Of a stretch of DNA of 64,000 nucleotides, positions 1 through 8,668 are shown in pieces (the stretch's first letter is position 1; each line of letters begins with the position of its first letter). The position numbers were made by a program, and so were the translations under genes. The stretch comes from Quisquiliibacterium transsilvanicum (GTDB lineage: Bacteria > Pseudomonadota > Gammaproteobacteria > Burkholderiales > Burkholderiaceae_E), in assembly GCF_014202215.1 (NCBI RefSeq), contig NZ_JACHGB010000006.1, positions 186,001 to 250,000 on the forward strand, read 5' to 3'. Below the pieces are notes generated by a model that worked only from the letters and a program-made list of their open reading frames with translations, did not search any database and was not told where the DNA came from.

Positions 1-257
1 AGTGCGTCGAAGAAGCCGCGCCAGGCTGAAAGGCGCCGTGCGATCGAGCGCGGCGCCAGACCTGCGCGCATCGCGCCGGCGATCCAGCGGCGCAGGTCGG
101 CCTCGTCGAGCTCGGACCAGGGACGGTCCGCCGCAACCCGCTGCAGCTCGGCGAGGTCGCCGCGATAGCTGGCGATGGTCTTCGGGGAGTAGCCGCGCTC
201 GGTGGCCAGGCGGCGCAGCCAGGCCTCGATGCGCGGCTTCACCGGCTCGGCCGCCAA
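1..257 (-). CDS. xerC: Tyrosine recombinase XerC, N-terminal part (runs off the left edge)
   Basis: The reverse strand reads through without a stop from a TTG at 257 (a GTG at 242 is the alternative start) to the window edge. The translation contains 'RIEAWLRRLATERGYSPKTI' followed by SYRGDL and, further on, LAPRSIARRLSAWRGFF. This is the SAM-like core-binding N-terminal domain of XerC/XerD site-specific recombinases, which resolve chromosome dimers at dif. The catalytic domain lies outside the window. The position directly after dapF and DUF484 on the same strand is the usual betaproteobacterial arrangement and supports XerC rather than XerD or a phage integrase. The start codon is uncertain because neither candidate has a convincing ribosome binding site. 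Confidence 0.8.
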   Translation of the reverse strand, partial: MAAEPVKPRIEAWLRRLATERGYSPKTIASYRGDLAELQRVAADRPWSELDEADLRRWIAGAMRAGLAPRSIARRLSAWRGFFDA

Positions 258-266
258 CGCGCCCGC

Positions 267-941
267 CTACTCGACCAGCCGCGACAACGCAGCGCTGGCG
301 ATCTCGTTGATGCGCTCGAGGAAGGCGGTGCCCATGTTCATCTGGTAGCGGTCGGGATCGGCCGAGCCCAGCACCAGCATCCCGAAGGCATTGGGATCGA
401 CGCCCTTGCGCAATGCCAGCAGTGCGAGCGAACGCGTGGTGGCGCCGCCCTCCGGCAGCCAGGTGGCGGCCTGGAAGTCGGCATTCGGCCCGCAGTAGGG
501 CTGCTTCATGCTGTTGGCGAGCGTGATGACGTCCACCTCCACCGGCGCCGCACAGGGCAGCCCGCGGAATCGCTCGCGCACGCCCCACAGCCTGAGCGCG
601 ACGTGCGGCACCGAGAACACGGTGTGCATGCCGTCGACCACCGCCTGCGGCAGCCGCTCGGCCTCGGCAGCCAGCAGCAGCTGGCGCGTCCACTTCTGCA
701 GGCGCTCGGTGATCGCGTCGTTCTCCTGGCCGATGCGCACCAGCTCGGCGAGCTTGTGCTCGAGCCCGCGATTCCGGTCGCGAAGCACCTCGAGCTGGCG
801 CTCGTGCAGGGAGATCGCGCGGCCGCCGTGCGGATCCGGCACGGTCATCGAGACCAGCAGCTCCGGATGGGCTGCGAAGAACTCGGGGTGATCGCGCAGG
901 TAGCGGGCCACCTCGTCGGGAGCGGGGGTGCTTTCGGTCAT
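267..941 (-). CDS. DUF484 family protein
   Basis: This 224-residue protein opens with the DUF484 signature: '[19 protein letters not shown]' at residues 11-29. A helical, probably coiled-coil stretch ('[19 protein letters not shown]', about residues 47-65) and a GAF-like C-terminal domain follow. DUF484 proteins are cytoplasmic and of unknown function, almost always encoded between dapF and xerC. The ATG at 941 overlaps the dapF stop codon (ATGA), which fixes the start and implies translational coupling. A longer upstream reading in the same frame would run inside dapF and is rejected. Confidence 0.85.
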   Translation of the reverse strand: MTESTPAPDEVARYLRDHPEFFAAHPELLVSMTVPDPHGGRAISLHERQLEVLRDRNRGLEHKLAELVRIGQENDAITERLQKWTRQLLLAAEAERLPQAVVDGMHTVFSVPHVALRLWGVRERFRGLPCAAPVEVDVITLANSMKQPYCGPNADFQAATWLPEGGATTRSLALLALRKGVDPNAFGMLVLGSADPDRYQMNMGTAFLERINEIASAALSRLVE

Positions 942-1798
942 TGGAGGTCGGTCAGGTCGATTTCGCCTTCGAACACCCGGACGGCCGGGCCGGTCATCCT
1001 CACCGTGCCGCCCGCCTCCCAGGCGATGGTCAGCGCGCCGCCCCGCATCTCGACGTCCACCGGCGAGCTCAGCAGCCCGCGCCGGATGCCGGAGACCGCC
1101 GCGGCGCACGCGCCGGTGCCGCAGGCCAGGGTCTCGCCCGCGCCGCGCTCCCAGACACGCAGCCGGATACGGTGCGAGGACAGCACCTGCATGAAGCCCG
1201 CGTTCACCCGGTTCGGGAAGGCGGGGTGATGCTCGATCGCGGGCCCGTCCTCGGCCACCGGTGCGGCGTCCACATCCTCGACCAGCTGCACCGCGTGCGG
1301 GTTGCCCATCGACAGCGCGGCCACCCAGCAGGTGCGGTCATGCACCGGCAGCGGCCAGAGGGTCTCGTCGCCGACCTGCGAGGGCTTCATCGTGTGCGAT
1401 CGGAACGGGACCAGCCGCGGCTCGAAGACCGGCGCGCCCATGTCCACCGTCACCCGTCCGTCGTCCTCGAGGCGGGGCTCGATCACGCCGGACAGCGTCT
1501 CGACGCGGATCGAGCGGCTGGCGGTGAGGCCCTGGTCGACGACGAAGCGCACGAAGCAGCGGGCGCCGTTGCCGCACTGCTCCACCTCGCCGCCGTCGGC
1601 GTTGAAGATCCGGTAGCGGAAATCGACCCCCGGCTGGCTGGCCGCCTCGACCAGCAGCAGCTGGTCCGCGCCGACGCCGAAGTGCCGGTCGGCGAGCGCG
1701 CGCCACTGACCGGGAGCGAGATCGATGCGCTGGCGGACGCCGTCGATCACGACGAAGTCGTTGCCTGCGCCATGCATTTTGGTGAACCTGAGCTTCAT
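938..1798 (-). CDS. dapF: Diaminopimelate epimerase
   Basis: DapF converts LL-diaminopimelate to meso-diaminopimelate in the cytoplasm, for lysine and peptidoglycan synthesis. The 286-residue product has normal length and both active-site cysteines: C75 in 'CGNGARCF' and C226 in 'ACGTGACAAA'. The N-terminus '[13 protein letters not shown]' is also characteristic. It is the first gene of a run dapF-DUF484-xerC and is separated by 18 bp from the upstream acyltransferase gene on the same strand, so the whole block from 3525 downward may be one transcript. Confidence 0.96.
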   Translation of the reverse strand: MKLRFTKMHGAGNDFVVIDGVRQRIDLAPGQWRALADRHFGVGADQLLLVEAASQPGVDFRYRIFNADGGEVEQCGNGARCFVRFVVDQGLTASRSIRVETLSGVIEPRLEDDGRVTVDMGAPVFEPRLVPFRSHTMKPSQVGDETLWPLPVHDRTCWVAALSMGNPHAVQLVEDVDAAPVAEDGPAIEHHPAFPNRVNAGFMQVLSSHRIRLRVWERGAGETLACGTGACAAAVSGIRRGLLSSPVDVEMRGGALTIAWEAGGTVRMTGPAVRVFEGEIDLTDLQ

Positions 1799-1816
1799 CG
1801 AAGGATTATCACCGAT

Positions 1817-2695
1817 TCAATCGTAGAAACCGGGCTCGCCCGGCGGCCTGGTCTTGAAGCGCTTGTGGCTCCACAGGTACTGCTCCGGCATCTCCAGCAC
1901 GCGTTCCTCGATGAAGGCGTTCATGCGCCGGGTGGCCTGCTCGAGGTCCTCGCCCGGATAGCCTTCCCAGGCGGGATGGAAACTGGCCACGTAGCCGGTA
2001 TCGGTCATCCTGGTGACGATCGGGATCACGACCGCGCCGGTCGCCTTCGCGAGCCGCGCAAGCGAGGTGACGGTGGCCGCCGGCACTCCGAAGAAGGGCA
2101 CGAACACCGCGTCGCGCGGCCCGAGATCCATGTCGGGCAGGAAATAGAAAGGCACGCCCTGCCGGATCAGCCGCAGCGCCGGGCGCATCCCGTCGTTGCG
2201 CAGCAGCAGACGGGCCGTGCCGAAGCGGTTGCGCCCCGCGGTCATCGCCTCGGTGAGGACGCGGCTCTTCTGGTTGGCGTACATCGACGCCCCCGGGAAA
2301 TCGGCCTGATAGCGCATCCCTCCGGCGTCCAGGCCGACGAAATGCGGCGCCAGCAGGATCACCGGCTTGCCCAGCCAGGGCTGGAAGTGCTCCAGCCCGC
2401 GCAGCTCGACCAGCGCACGCAGGCGCTCCTCGGGCTCGAACCAGAACACGAAGCGGTCGAAGAAGCTGCGCGCGTAGGCGCGAAAATGCGCGCGCGCCAC
2501 CGCGCGCCGGCGCACCTCGGTCCAGCCGGGAAAGCACAGCCGCAGATTGGTCAGCGTGATCCGGCGGCGCGGCCGCGCCAGCACCCAGATCAGGTCGCCG
2601 GCCAGGACGCCGATCCCGCGCAGCACGCCGAACGGCAGCTTCGCCAGCAGGCGCAGCAGCGCGAGCCCGGCGCGCACCAGCCATTCGCCGCTCAT
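1817..2695 (-). CDS. LpxL/HtrB-family lysophospholipid or lipid A acyltransferase (second copy)
   Basis: This 292-residue inner-membrane-associated protein has the LpxL-family architecture. An N-terminal hydrophobic anchor ('LRLLAKLPFGVLRGIGVLAG') comes first. The catalytic H-x4-D motif follows as 'APHFVGLDAGG', then a proline-rich acceptor region ('FFGVPAATVTSLARLA'). The family transfers acyl chains from acyl-ACP to lipid A precursors. Paired copies upstream of metK are common in Burkholderiales. The ATG at 2695 overlaps the stop of the preceding paralogue (ATGA). Whether this copy acts on lipid A or on another lipid cannot be told from sequence; the adjacent copy has Glu instead of Asp in the motif. 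Confidence 0.87.
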   Translation of the reverse strand: MSGEWLVRAGLALLRLLAKLPFGVLRGIGVLAGDLIWVLARPRRRITLTNLRLCFPGWTEVRRRAVARAHFRAYARSFFDRFVFWFEPEERLRALVELRGLEHFQPWLGKPVILLAPHFVGLDAGGMRYQADFPGASMYANQKSRVLTEAMTAGRNRFGTARLLLRNDGMRPALRLIRQGVPFYFLPDMDLGPRDAVFVPFFGVPAATVTSLARLAKATGAVVIPIVTRMTDTGYVASFHPAWEGYPGEDLEQATRRMNAFIEERVLEMPEQYLWSHKRFKTRPPGEPGFYD

Positions 2696-3525
2696 GGCGC
2701 AGCCCCGCCGGGCGGCTCGCCCGCGCCGGGCGGACGCTTGTAGCGGTTGTAGCCCCACAGGTATTGCGCGGGGATGCGCAGGATGCAGCGCTCCATCGCT
2801 GCGTTCAGCGCCTCGGGCGTCGGCGCCCCGGCCAGCCGCTCGAAGTGGATGTGCCAGCCCTTGCCCGCGCCAAGCCGCTCGCCCACCGCCAGCACGACCA
2901 CCGCGCCGCTGGCCTGGGCCAGCCGCAGCGGCAAGGTCATCGTCCAGGCGGGCGCGCCGAAGAACGGCGCCCATTGCCCCTCGCCCTCGCCCGGCACCTG
3001 GTCGGGCAGCAGCCCGACGGCCTCGCCACGGCGCAACGCGCGCAGCAGCGCGCGCACGCCAGCAAGCGTGGTGGGCGCCGACTGCATGTCGTCGGCGTTG
3101 CGGGCAGCAGCCAGCACCTGCGCCAGTGCCGCCTGCCTGGGCGGCTTGAACAGCACGGTGATCGGTGCGCGGGTGGCATACCAGCGCGCGGCGACCTCGA
3201 ACGCGCCCAGGTGGGGAGTCATGAACAGCACGCCGCGGCCCTCGCGTTCGGCCGCCTCGAGCACCGGCTGGTCGTCGCAGCGCACCCGCCGCGTCAGCGC
3301 CGCCCGCGGCCGGAACCAGATCCACGGCAGTTCTCCGACCATTCGCCCGGCGTGCCGCGCGCAGCTCCAGCGCAGCTCGCGCGGCAGCCCGGCGATCTCC
3401 AGATTGCGCAGCAGCTTGCGCCGATAGGCGGGCGAGACGAGGTAGACGAGCAGCCCAAGCCCTGCACCCAGCGCCTGCAGCAGCCCCAGCGGCAGGCGGG
3501 CGAGGAGTCGGAACGACCGGAGCAT
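2692..3525 (-). CDS. LpxL/HtrB-family acyltransferase (first copy)
   Basis: This 277-residue paralogue of the downstream gene has an N-terminal membrane segment ('LPLGLLQALGAGLGLLVYLV'). Its catalytic motif is H-x4-E ('TPHLGAFEVAA'), the more usual LpxL form, followed by 'FFGAPAWTMTLPLRLA'. The ATG at 3525 is preceded by a long purine-poor stretch with no strong Shine-Dalgarno. Its promoter must lie in 3526-3744, shared back to back with metK. The last four bases overlap the next acyltransferase, so the two are translated together. Likely role: late acylation of lipid A in the inner membrane. Confidence 0.87.
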   Translation of the reverse strand: MLRSFRLLARLPLGLLQALGAGLGLLVYLVSPAYRRKLLRNLEIAGLPRELRWSCARHAGRMVGELPWIWFRPRAALTRRVRCDDQPVLEAAEREGRGVLFMTPHLGAFEVAARWYATRAPITVLFKPPRQAALAQVLAAARNADDMQSAPTTLAGVRALLRALRRGEAVGLLPDQVPGEGEGQWAPFFGAPAWTMTLPLRLAQASGAVVVLAVGERLGAGKGWHIHFERLAGAPTPEALNAAMERCILRIPAQYLWGYNRYKRPPGAGEPPGGAAP

Positions 3526-3572
3526 CGTGGCAGCTTCTTGTTGGAGGCAGGGCCCCTTGCCGGACCCTGATT

Positions 3573-3578
3573 TATAAT
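3573..3578 (+). promoter_or_regulatory. Putative -10 box of the metK promoter
   Basis: TATAAT is a perfect -10 hexamer. It would place the transcription start a few bases before the 5' strand of the riboswitch P1 stem at 3585, giving an mRNA leader of about 160 nt. No convincing -35 hexamer is present at 16-18 bp, so this promoter may be weak or activator-dependent. Confidence 0.5.
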
Positions 3579-3584
3579 CCCTGC

Positions 3585-3661
3585 GCCGCCGGTTTAATGG
3601 ACAACTTGCGGGGCGGCAGCCCGTGGCATGCGCTTTCGGGCAAATGAAAGTTCCGCTAAAG
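3585..3661 (+). ncRNA. SAM-II-type riboswitch (long-loop form) in the metK leader
   Basis: The leader folds as an H-type pseudoknot with SAM-II hallmarks. P1 pairs GCCGCC (3585-3590) with GGCGGC (3612-3617). Loop 1 carries the conserved UUUAA (GGTTTAATGG, 3591-3600). P2 pairs CTTGCGG (3605-3611) with CCGC-TA-AAG (3653-3661), leaving the SAM-II-typical UA bulge inside the conserved GCUAAA. The loop between P1 and P2 is enlarged to about 35 nt and can form its own hairpin (CCCG with CGGG). The known SAM-II class uses such folds to shut off S-adenosylmethionine biosynthesis genes, and a long-loop variant has been described. Assignment is by eye, without a covariance-model search. Confidence 0.72.
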
Positions 3662-3744
3662 CGTCGCCGCTTCTCCGAAGACGGCCGCGCCGGACGGATG
3701 CGATGTTCGCACCGCGTGTCCTCATCATCGAACGGAGAAGTGAC

Positions 3745-4911
3745 TTGGCCAACGATTATCTCTTCACGTCCGAATCGGTCTCGGAAGGTCACCCGGACAA
3801 GGTGTCCGACCAGATTTCGGACGCGATTCTCGACGCAATCCTCGCACAGGACAAGTTCTCGCGGGTCGCCGCGGAGACTTTGTGCAACACCGGTCTGGTG
3901 GTGCTCGCGGGCGAGATCACCACGGCCGCCAACGTCGATTACATCCAGGTCGCGCGCGACACCCTGCGTCGCATCGGCTACGACAACACCGAGTTCGGCA
4001 TCGACTACAAGGGCTGCGCGGTGCTCGTGGCCTACGACAAGCAGAGCCACGACATCGCCCAGGGCGTCGACGAGGGCCGCGGCCTCGACCTGGAACAGGG
4101 TGCCGGCGACCAGGGCCTGATGTTCGGCTACGCCTGCGACGAGACCCCCGAGCTGATGCCCGCGGCCATCTACTACGCGCACCGGCTGGTCGAGCGCCAG
4201 GCCGACCTGCGCAAGGATGGCCGCCTGCCCTGGCTGCGCCCGGACGCCAAGTCGCAGATCACTCTTCGCTACGTCGACGGCCGCCCGCACTCGATCGACA
4301 CCGTGGTGCTGTCCACCCAGCACGCGCCGGACATCGCCTACGAGACCCTGCGCGAGGCGGTCATCGAGGACATCGTCAAGCCGGTCCTGCCCAAGGAGCT
4401 GATGACGGGCGAGATCCGCTACCTGATCAACCCCACCGGCCGCTTCGTGGTCGGCGGTCCGCAGGGCGATTGCGGCCTCACGGGCCGCAAGATCATCGTC
4501 GACACCTACGGCGGCGCGGCGCCGCACGGCGGCGGCGCGTTCTCGGGCAAGGATCCGTCCAAGGTGGACCGCTCGGCGGCCTACGCGGCACGCTACGTCG
4601 CGAAGAACATCGTCGCCGCCGGGCTGGCCACGAAGTGCCTGGTGCAGGTGTCCTACGCGATCGGCGTGGCCCGCCCCACCTCGGTGATGGTCAGCACCGA
4701 CGGCACCGGGACGATCAGCGACGAGAAACTGTCGGCGCTGGTGCAGGAGCACTTCGACCTGCGCCCCAAGGGCATCGTGCAGATGCTCGACCTGCTGCGG
4801 CCGATCTACTCCAAGACCGCTGCCTACGGGCACTTCGGCCGCGACGAACCCGAGTTCACCTGGGAGCGCACCGACCGCGCGGCGGCACTGAAGGCTGCCG
4901 CAGGCGCCTGA
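3745..4911 (+). CDS. metK: S-adenosylmethionine synthase
   Basis: MetK makes SAM from methionine and ATP. The TTG at 3745 is chosen as the start: a GGAG (3734-3737) lies 7 bp upstream and the product then begins (M)[19 protein letters not shown], the standard MetK N-terminus, giving 388 residues, the normal length. The in-frame ATG at 3628 would lie inside the riboswitch and is rejected. The ATP- and methionine-site motifs '[17 protein letters not shown]' and '[19 protein letters not shown]' are intact. The gene is monocistronic: a riboswitch leads it and an intrinsic terminator follows. Confidence 0.96.
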   Translation: MANDYLFTSESVSEGHPDKVSDQISDAILDAILAQDKFSRVAAETLCNTGLVVLAGEITTAANVDYIQVARDTLRRIGYDNTEFGIDYKGCAVLVAYDKQSHDIAQGVDEGRGLDLEQGAGDQGLMFGYACDETPELMPAAIYYAHRLVERQADLRKDGRLPWLRPDAKSQITLRYVDGRPHSIDTVVLSTQHAPDIAYETLREAVIEDIVKPVLPKELMTGEIRYLINPTGRFVVGGPQGDCGLTGRKIIVDTYGGAAPHGGGAFSGKDPSKVDRSAAYAARYVAKNIVAAGLATKCLVQVSYAIGVARPTSVMVSTDGTGTISDEKLSALVQEHFDLRPKGIVQMLDLLRPIYSKTAAYGHFGRDEPEFTWERTDRAAALKAAAGA

Positions 4912-4933
4912 GCGCGCCTGACACCGGCCCGAA

Positions 4934-4958
4934 GGGGAGCCCGCGAGGCTCCCCTTTT
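4934..4958 (+). terminator. Rho-independent terminator after metK
   Basis: A perfect 8-bp stem, GGGGAGCC (4934-4941) with GGCTCCCC (4947-4954), has a 5-nt loop and is followed directly by TTTT. It lies 22 bp after the metK stop and isolates metK from the iron cluster. Confidence 0.85.
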
Positions 4959-4993
4959 CACGTCCGGTTTCCGGAATGCAACAGCCTTCTTTC

Positions 4994-5023
4994 TTGGTTG
5001 TGTATGCGACTCATTCGCATTTA
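4994..5023 (+). promoter_or_regulatory. Fur box over a putative promoter of the siderophore-receptor cluster
   Basis: ATGCGACTCATTCGCAT (5004-5020) is an inverted repeat (ATGCGA..TTCGCAT) of the form seen in betaproteobacterial Fur boxes. It lies between and over a weak -35 (TTGGTT, 4994-4999) and a -10-like CATTTA (5018-5023), about 105 bp before the TonB-receptor start. Iron-loaded Fur binding here would block transcription. The match is by eye. Confidence 0.6.
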
Positions 5024-5124
5024 CACTTCGTTTCCGTTTCGGGATAACCGGAACGGGGCGTGCCGGCGCGCACCGCGGGCACGCCCTCCCTGACAACAGA
5101 GAACGAAGATCACCAGGAGCTGAA

Positions 5125-7506
5125 ATGAACGAACGGGCCGGGAACCGGGTTCGACCGATGGGCGCGCCGATCAGCCTGAGGACAGCTGCCGCGGGCAGGC
5201 CGTCACCGGCGGTCAGGACCGGACTCGCGGTCGGCCTGTCGACCGCGATGCTGATGCCGGCCGCGGCGCTTGCCGCCGACGAGTCCGACAAGGCACGCAC
5301 GCTGGCGCCGGTCAATGTCGAGGCGCAGGCCATCGAGCCCAACCCGAACGCCGAGCCCGGCGTTCCCTACAAGGCGCGCTACTCGGGCGACGAGCGCCAC
5401 ACCCGTCCGATCGCCGAAACCACCCAGAACATCACCGTGCTGACCCGGCCCCAGATCGAGGAGTCCGGCTTCAGCGACCTGCGCGAGATCCTCGACGCCC
5501 AGCCCGGCATCACGCTGGGCACCGGCGAGAACGGCAACGCGTTCGGCGACCGCTACATCATCCGCGGCCAGGAGGCCCGCAGCGACGTCTTCGTCGACGG
5601 CCTGCGCGACCCCGGCATGACCATCCGCGAGAGCTTTGCCACCGAGCAGGTCGAGATCACCAAGGGCCCGAACTCCAGCTTCGCCGGCCGCGGCACCTCG
5701 GGCGGCGCCATCAACTCGATCACCAAGCAGGCGAGCACCGACTTCGACTACACCCGCCTGTCCACCGGCGTTGGCACCGACCGCCATACCCGCGTGACGC
5801 TCGACGCCAACAAGGTCTTCAGCGACAAGGCCGCGGTGCGCGTCAATGCCCTGTACGGCTACGAGGAAGTGCCGGGCCGCGGGCCGGCGGACCGGGATCG
5901 CCGCGGCCTGGCGCTGTCGGGCCTGTTCAAGCCGACCGACAAGCTGTCCGTGGTGGTCGACTACTACGGCCTGCGCGCGCGCGACAACCCCGACCTCGGC
6001 GGCTTCCTGGTCGGCTCGCTGCCCAATCGCCGGCCGGCGTCGAACCCGCCGCTCTACGCGCAGGAGCAGGACTTCCTCAGCTCGGACGTCGACACGCTGA
6101 CCGGCCGCATCCGCTACCTGTTCTCCGCCGACACGCGCCTGACCAACATCACGCGAGTCGGCCGCTCGGTCAACGGCTACGTGGCGACCGGCGCGCGCGC
6201 GTCGACCACCGCGGCGGCGGGCCCCGGCGGCGCCTACGACACCATCTCGCTGAGCACCCACCAGGGCTGGCAGGAAGTCGACTACATCGCCAACCAGACC
6301 AACCTGTTCCTGGACCGGAGCATCGGCGGCAAGCGCCATGAAATCATCCTGGGCCTGGAATTCACCGACCACAAGGTGCTCAACGGCATCTACGACGTGA
6401 GCAACTCGGGCTCGAACTGCCTCGTGGGCGGTCGCGGCGGCGCATCTCCCGGCTGGTGCATCACCGATGCCTCGGGCGCGCTGCTGCCGGGCATCGGCAC
6501 GATCATGAACCGGCAGATCGACAAGGGCCGATGGGACGTCGACTGGAACGTTCGCACCGTATCGGTGTCAGCGATGGACACCGTCGACCTGAGCGACCGC
6601 TGGACTGCGTTCGGCGGCCTGCGCTATGACCACTTCAGCTTCGACACCCGCACGCAGAACAGCGCCTTCGAGTCCACCCGCTATGAGTACTCGGACGGCC
6701 TGGCCAACGGCCACCTGGGCCTGTCGTACAAGATCCGCCCGGACGCGCAGGTCTACGCCAGTTTCGCCACCGCCAGCGACATCAACGGCGGCGAGTCCGA
6801 TCTCGGCACCAGTTGCGGCTACGGCGGCATCTGCGTCGACCCGGCCAATGGCGTGACCATTGCCTCGAGCAAGCCCGAGACCACCCGCAGCTTCGAGCTG
6901 GGCACCAAGTGGAACGTTCTCGACGGCCGCCTGCTGGCGACCGCAGCGCTCTTCCAGATCGACAAGTCGGACGTGATGGAGCAGGCGGTCGGCAGCGACG
7001 GCTACGGGTCGCTCGGTTCGCTGAACACCGGCCGCAACCGGGTGCGCGGCCTGGAGCTGGGCCTGGTCGGGCAGATCACCGACAAGCTGACCGCCCAGGC
7101 AGGCGTCGCCCTGATGAAGTCGAAGGTGACCCGCTCCGCCAACCCGGATGCGGTCGGCAGGCGGCTGAGCAACTTCGCAGACCAGAGCGCCTTCCTGCAG
7201 CTCAAGTACCAGGCCACCGAGGGCTTCGCCTTTGGCGCCAACCTGCGCCATGAGAGCAGGAAGTACGCGGGCCAGCCCGACTCGGCCGCGGGCTTCAATG
7301 CCGACGGCGACTACAGCCAGCCGATTCCGGCCTACACGGTGTTCAACCTGTTCGCGAGCTACCGGTTCAACCGGAACCTGGACGCCCGCCTGAACGTCGG
7401 CAACGTGACCGACCGGGACTATTACCTGGCGGGCTACCAGTCGGGATCTTTCCTCTACAAGGGGGATGCGCGCAACGCGCGGCTGACGCTGAACTACCAG
7501 TTCTGA
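5125..7506 (+). CDS. TonB-dependent catecholate siderophore receptor (Fiu/PiuA type)
   Basis: This is a 793-residue outer-membrane receptor that imports ferric siderophore with TonB energy. It has an N-terminal export signal ending near 'LMPAAALAADE' (about residue 51), a TonB-box/plug region ('ETTQNITVLTRPQIEESGF', 'YIIRGQEARSDVFVDGLRD', 'ITKGPNSSFAGRGTSGGAIN') and a 22-strand-type barrel ending in the aromatic residue of 'LTLNYQF'. The plug and length match the Fiu/PiuA group for monocatechol siderophores. An AGGAG lies 6 bp before the ATG. It is probably Fur-repressed through the box at 5004. The hydroxy-acid oxidase starts 4 bp after its stop, so the genes form an operon. Confidence 0.9.
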   Translation: MNERAGNRVRPMGAPISLRTAAAGRPSPAVRTGLAVGLSTAMLMPAAALAADESDKARTLAPVNVEAQAIEPNPNAEPGVPYKARYSGDERHTRPIAETTQNITVLTRPQIEESGFSDLREILDAQPGITLGTGENGNAFGDRYIIRGQEARSDVFVDGLRDPGMTIRESFATEQVEITKGPNSSFAGRGTSGGAINSITKQASTDFDYTRLSTGVGTDRHTRVTLDANKVFSDKAAVRVNALYGYEEVPGRGPADRDRRGLALSGLFKPTDKLSVVVDYYGLRARDNPDLGGFLVGSLPNRRPASNPPLYAQEQDFLSSDVDTLTGRIRYLFSADTRLTNITRVGRSVNGYVATGARASTTAAAGPGGAYDTISLSTHQGWQEVDYIANQTNLFLDRSIGGKRHEIILGLEFTDHKVLNGIYDVSNSGSNCLVGGRGGASPGWCITDASGALLPGIGTIMNRQIDKGRWDVDWNVRTVSVSAMDTVDLSDRWTAFGGLRYDHFSFDTRTQNSAFESTRYEYSDGLANGHLGLSYKIRPDAQVYASFATASDINGGESDLGTSCGYGGICVDPANGVTIASSKPETTRSFELGTKWNVLDGRLLATAALFQIDKSDVMEQAVGSDGYGSLGSLNTGRNRVRGLELGLVGQITDKLTAQAGVALMKSKVTRSANPDAVGRRLSNFADQSAFLQLKYQATEGFAFGANLRHESRKYAGQPDSAAGFNADGDYSQPIPAYTVFNLFASYRFNRNLDARLNVGNVTDRDYYLAGYQSGSFLYKGDARNARLTLNYQF

Positions 7507-7510
7507 CCCG

Positions 7511-8614
7511 ATGCCTGCCCGGCTCCCCGACGGAATCCACTGCGCAGCCGACTACTCGAGGCTGGCCGCCGGGGCGATCGACGCCCCGACGCTCGCGTAC
7601 ATCGACGGCGGCAGCGGCGAGGACCGCACCCTCGCCGCCAACCGGGCCGCCTTCGGGCGGCTCGGCCTCGTTCCCCGCCTGCTGCCGGATCTGCGCGGGG
7701 CGCAAACCCGCCTGAGCCTGCTCGGCCAGGAGCTCGCCCACCCGATCCTGCTGGCCCCGGTCGCGTACCAGGCGCTCGCGCACCCGCGCGCAGAGATCGA
7801 GACCGCCCGCGGCGCCGCCGCGGCCGAAGCGTGCATGGCCTGCAGCACGCTGTCCTCGGCCAGCCTCGAGGAGGTCGCCGCGCATGCCGGCCCGCAGCGC
7901 TGGTTCCAGCTCTATTTCCAGCCGCAGCGCGCTGCCACGCTCGACCTGGTCAGGCGCGCCGAGGCGGCCGGCTACACCGCACTGGTGGTCACGCTGGACG
8001 CCGCGATCCAGGCGCCCAGCCTGCGCGCGCTGCGCGCCGGCTTCCGCATGCCGGCCGGCCTGCGGGCGGCGAACCTGGCCGACTACCCGCCCACTCCGCC
8101 CAAGTCGCCCGCGCCCTTGCCCGGCGCGAGCCGCATCTTCCAGGCTGCGACACGCGACGCCACCACCTGGGCGGATCTCGACTGGCTGGCAGCGCAGACC
8201 TCGCTGCCGCTGCTGGTCAAGGGCGTGCTGCATCCCGAGGACGCCGGCCTCGCGCTCGACCACGGCGCAGCCGGCCTGGTGGTCTCCAATCACGGCGGGC
8301 GCACGATCGACGGCGCTCCCGCCAGCCTCTCGGTGCTGCCGTCGATCCGCCAGGCGGTCGGCCCCGGCTGCCCGCTGCTGCTCGACGGCGGCGTGCGCAG
8401 CGGCGCCGGCGCCTTCAAGGCGATCGCGCTGGGCGCCGACGCGGTGATGGTGGGCCGGCTGCAGGTCCATGCGCTGGCCGTGGCCGGCGCGCTCGGCGTG
8501 GCGCACATGATCCGGCTGCTGCGCGAGGAGCTCGAGCTCTGCATGGCCGCCACCGGCTGCCGGACGCTCGCCGACATCCACGACGGACTGATCCACCGCT
8601 TCCATGACTACTAG
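7511..8614 (+). CDS. FMN-dependent alpha-hydroxy-acid oxidase
   Basis: This 367-residue TIM-barrel flavoprotein of the glycolate oxidase/lactate dehydrogenase (LldD) family oxidises 2-hydroxy acids to 2-oxo acids. Visible motifs are 'PILLAPVAYQALAHP' (FMN site), 'WFQLYFQ', the catalytic His-Arg of 'SNHGGRTIDGAP' (about residues 258-269) and the phosphate-binding 'LLLDGGVRSGAGAFKAIALG'. The length is normal. It lies between a siderophore receptor and a PiuC-type dioxygenase, 4 bp after the receptor. That suggests a role in iron nutrition, perhaps acting on an alpha-hydroxycarboxylate ligand or by-product. The substrate is unknown. Confidence 0.85.
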   Translation: MPARLPDGIHCAADYSRLAAGAIDAPTLAYIDGGSGEDRTLAANRAAFGRLGLVPRLLPDLRGAQTRLSLLGQELAHPILLAPVAYQALAHPRAEIETARGAAAAEACMACSTLSSASLEEVAAHAGPQRWFQLYFQPQRAATLDLVRRAEAAGYTALVVTLDAAIQAPSLRALRAGFRMPAGLRAANLADYPPTPPKSPAPLPGASRIFQAATRDATTWADLDWLAAQTSLPLLVKGVLHPEDAGLALDHGAAGLVVSNHGGRTIDGAPASLSVLPSIRQAVGPGCPLLLDGGVRSGAGAFKAIALGADAVMVGRLQVHALAVAGALGVAHMIRLLREELELCMAATGCRTLADIHDGLIHRFHDY

Positions 8615-8668
8615 CCCCGCCAGGGGCCTGCGGCCAGCCCGATCCACCCATCTGACGGACCAGACCAC

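Noticed and set aside
941-2743. 600-residue plus-strand open frame opposite dapF and the acyltransferase
   Set aside because: This is a G+C-driven shadow frame rich in Arg, Ala, Gly and His with no recognisable domain. Both genes on the other strand are certain.
3628-3744. In-frame ATG-led extension of metK by 39 residues
   Set aside because: It would start inside the riboswitch and adds Arg-rich non-family sequence. The TTG at 3745 has a proper GGAG and yields the standard MetK N-terminus.
3526-4833. Minus-strand extension of the first acyltransferase through metK
   Set aside because: The frame is open only because of high G+C. The acyltransferase starts at 3525 and metK is certain on the plus strand.
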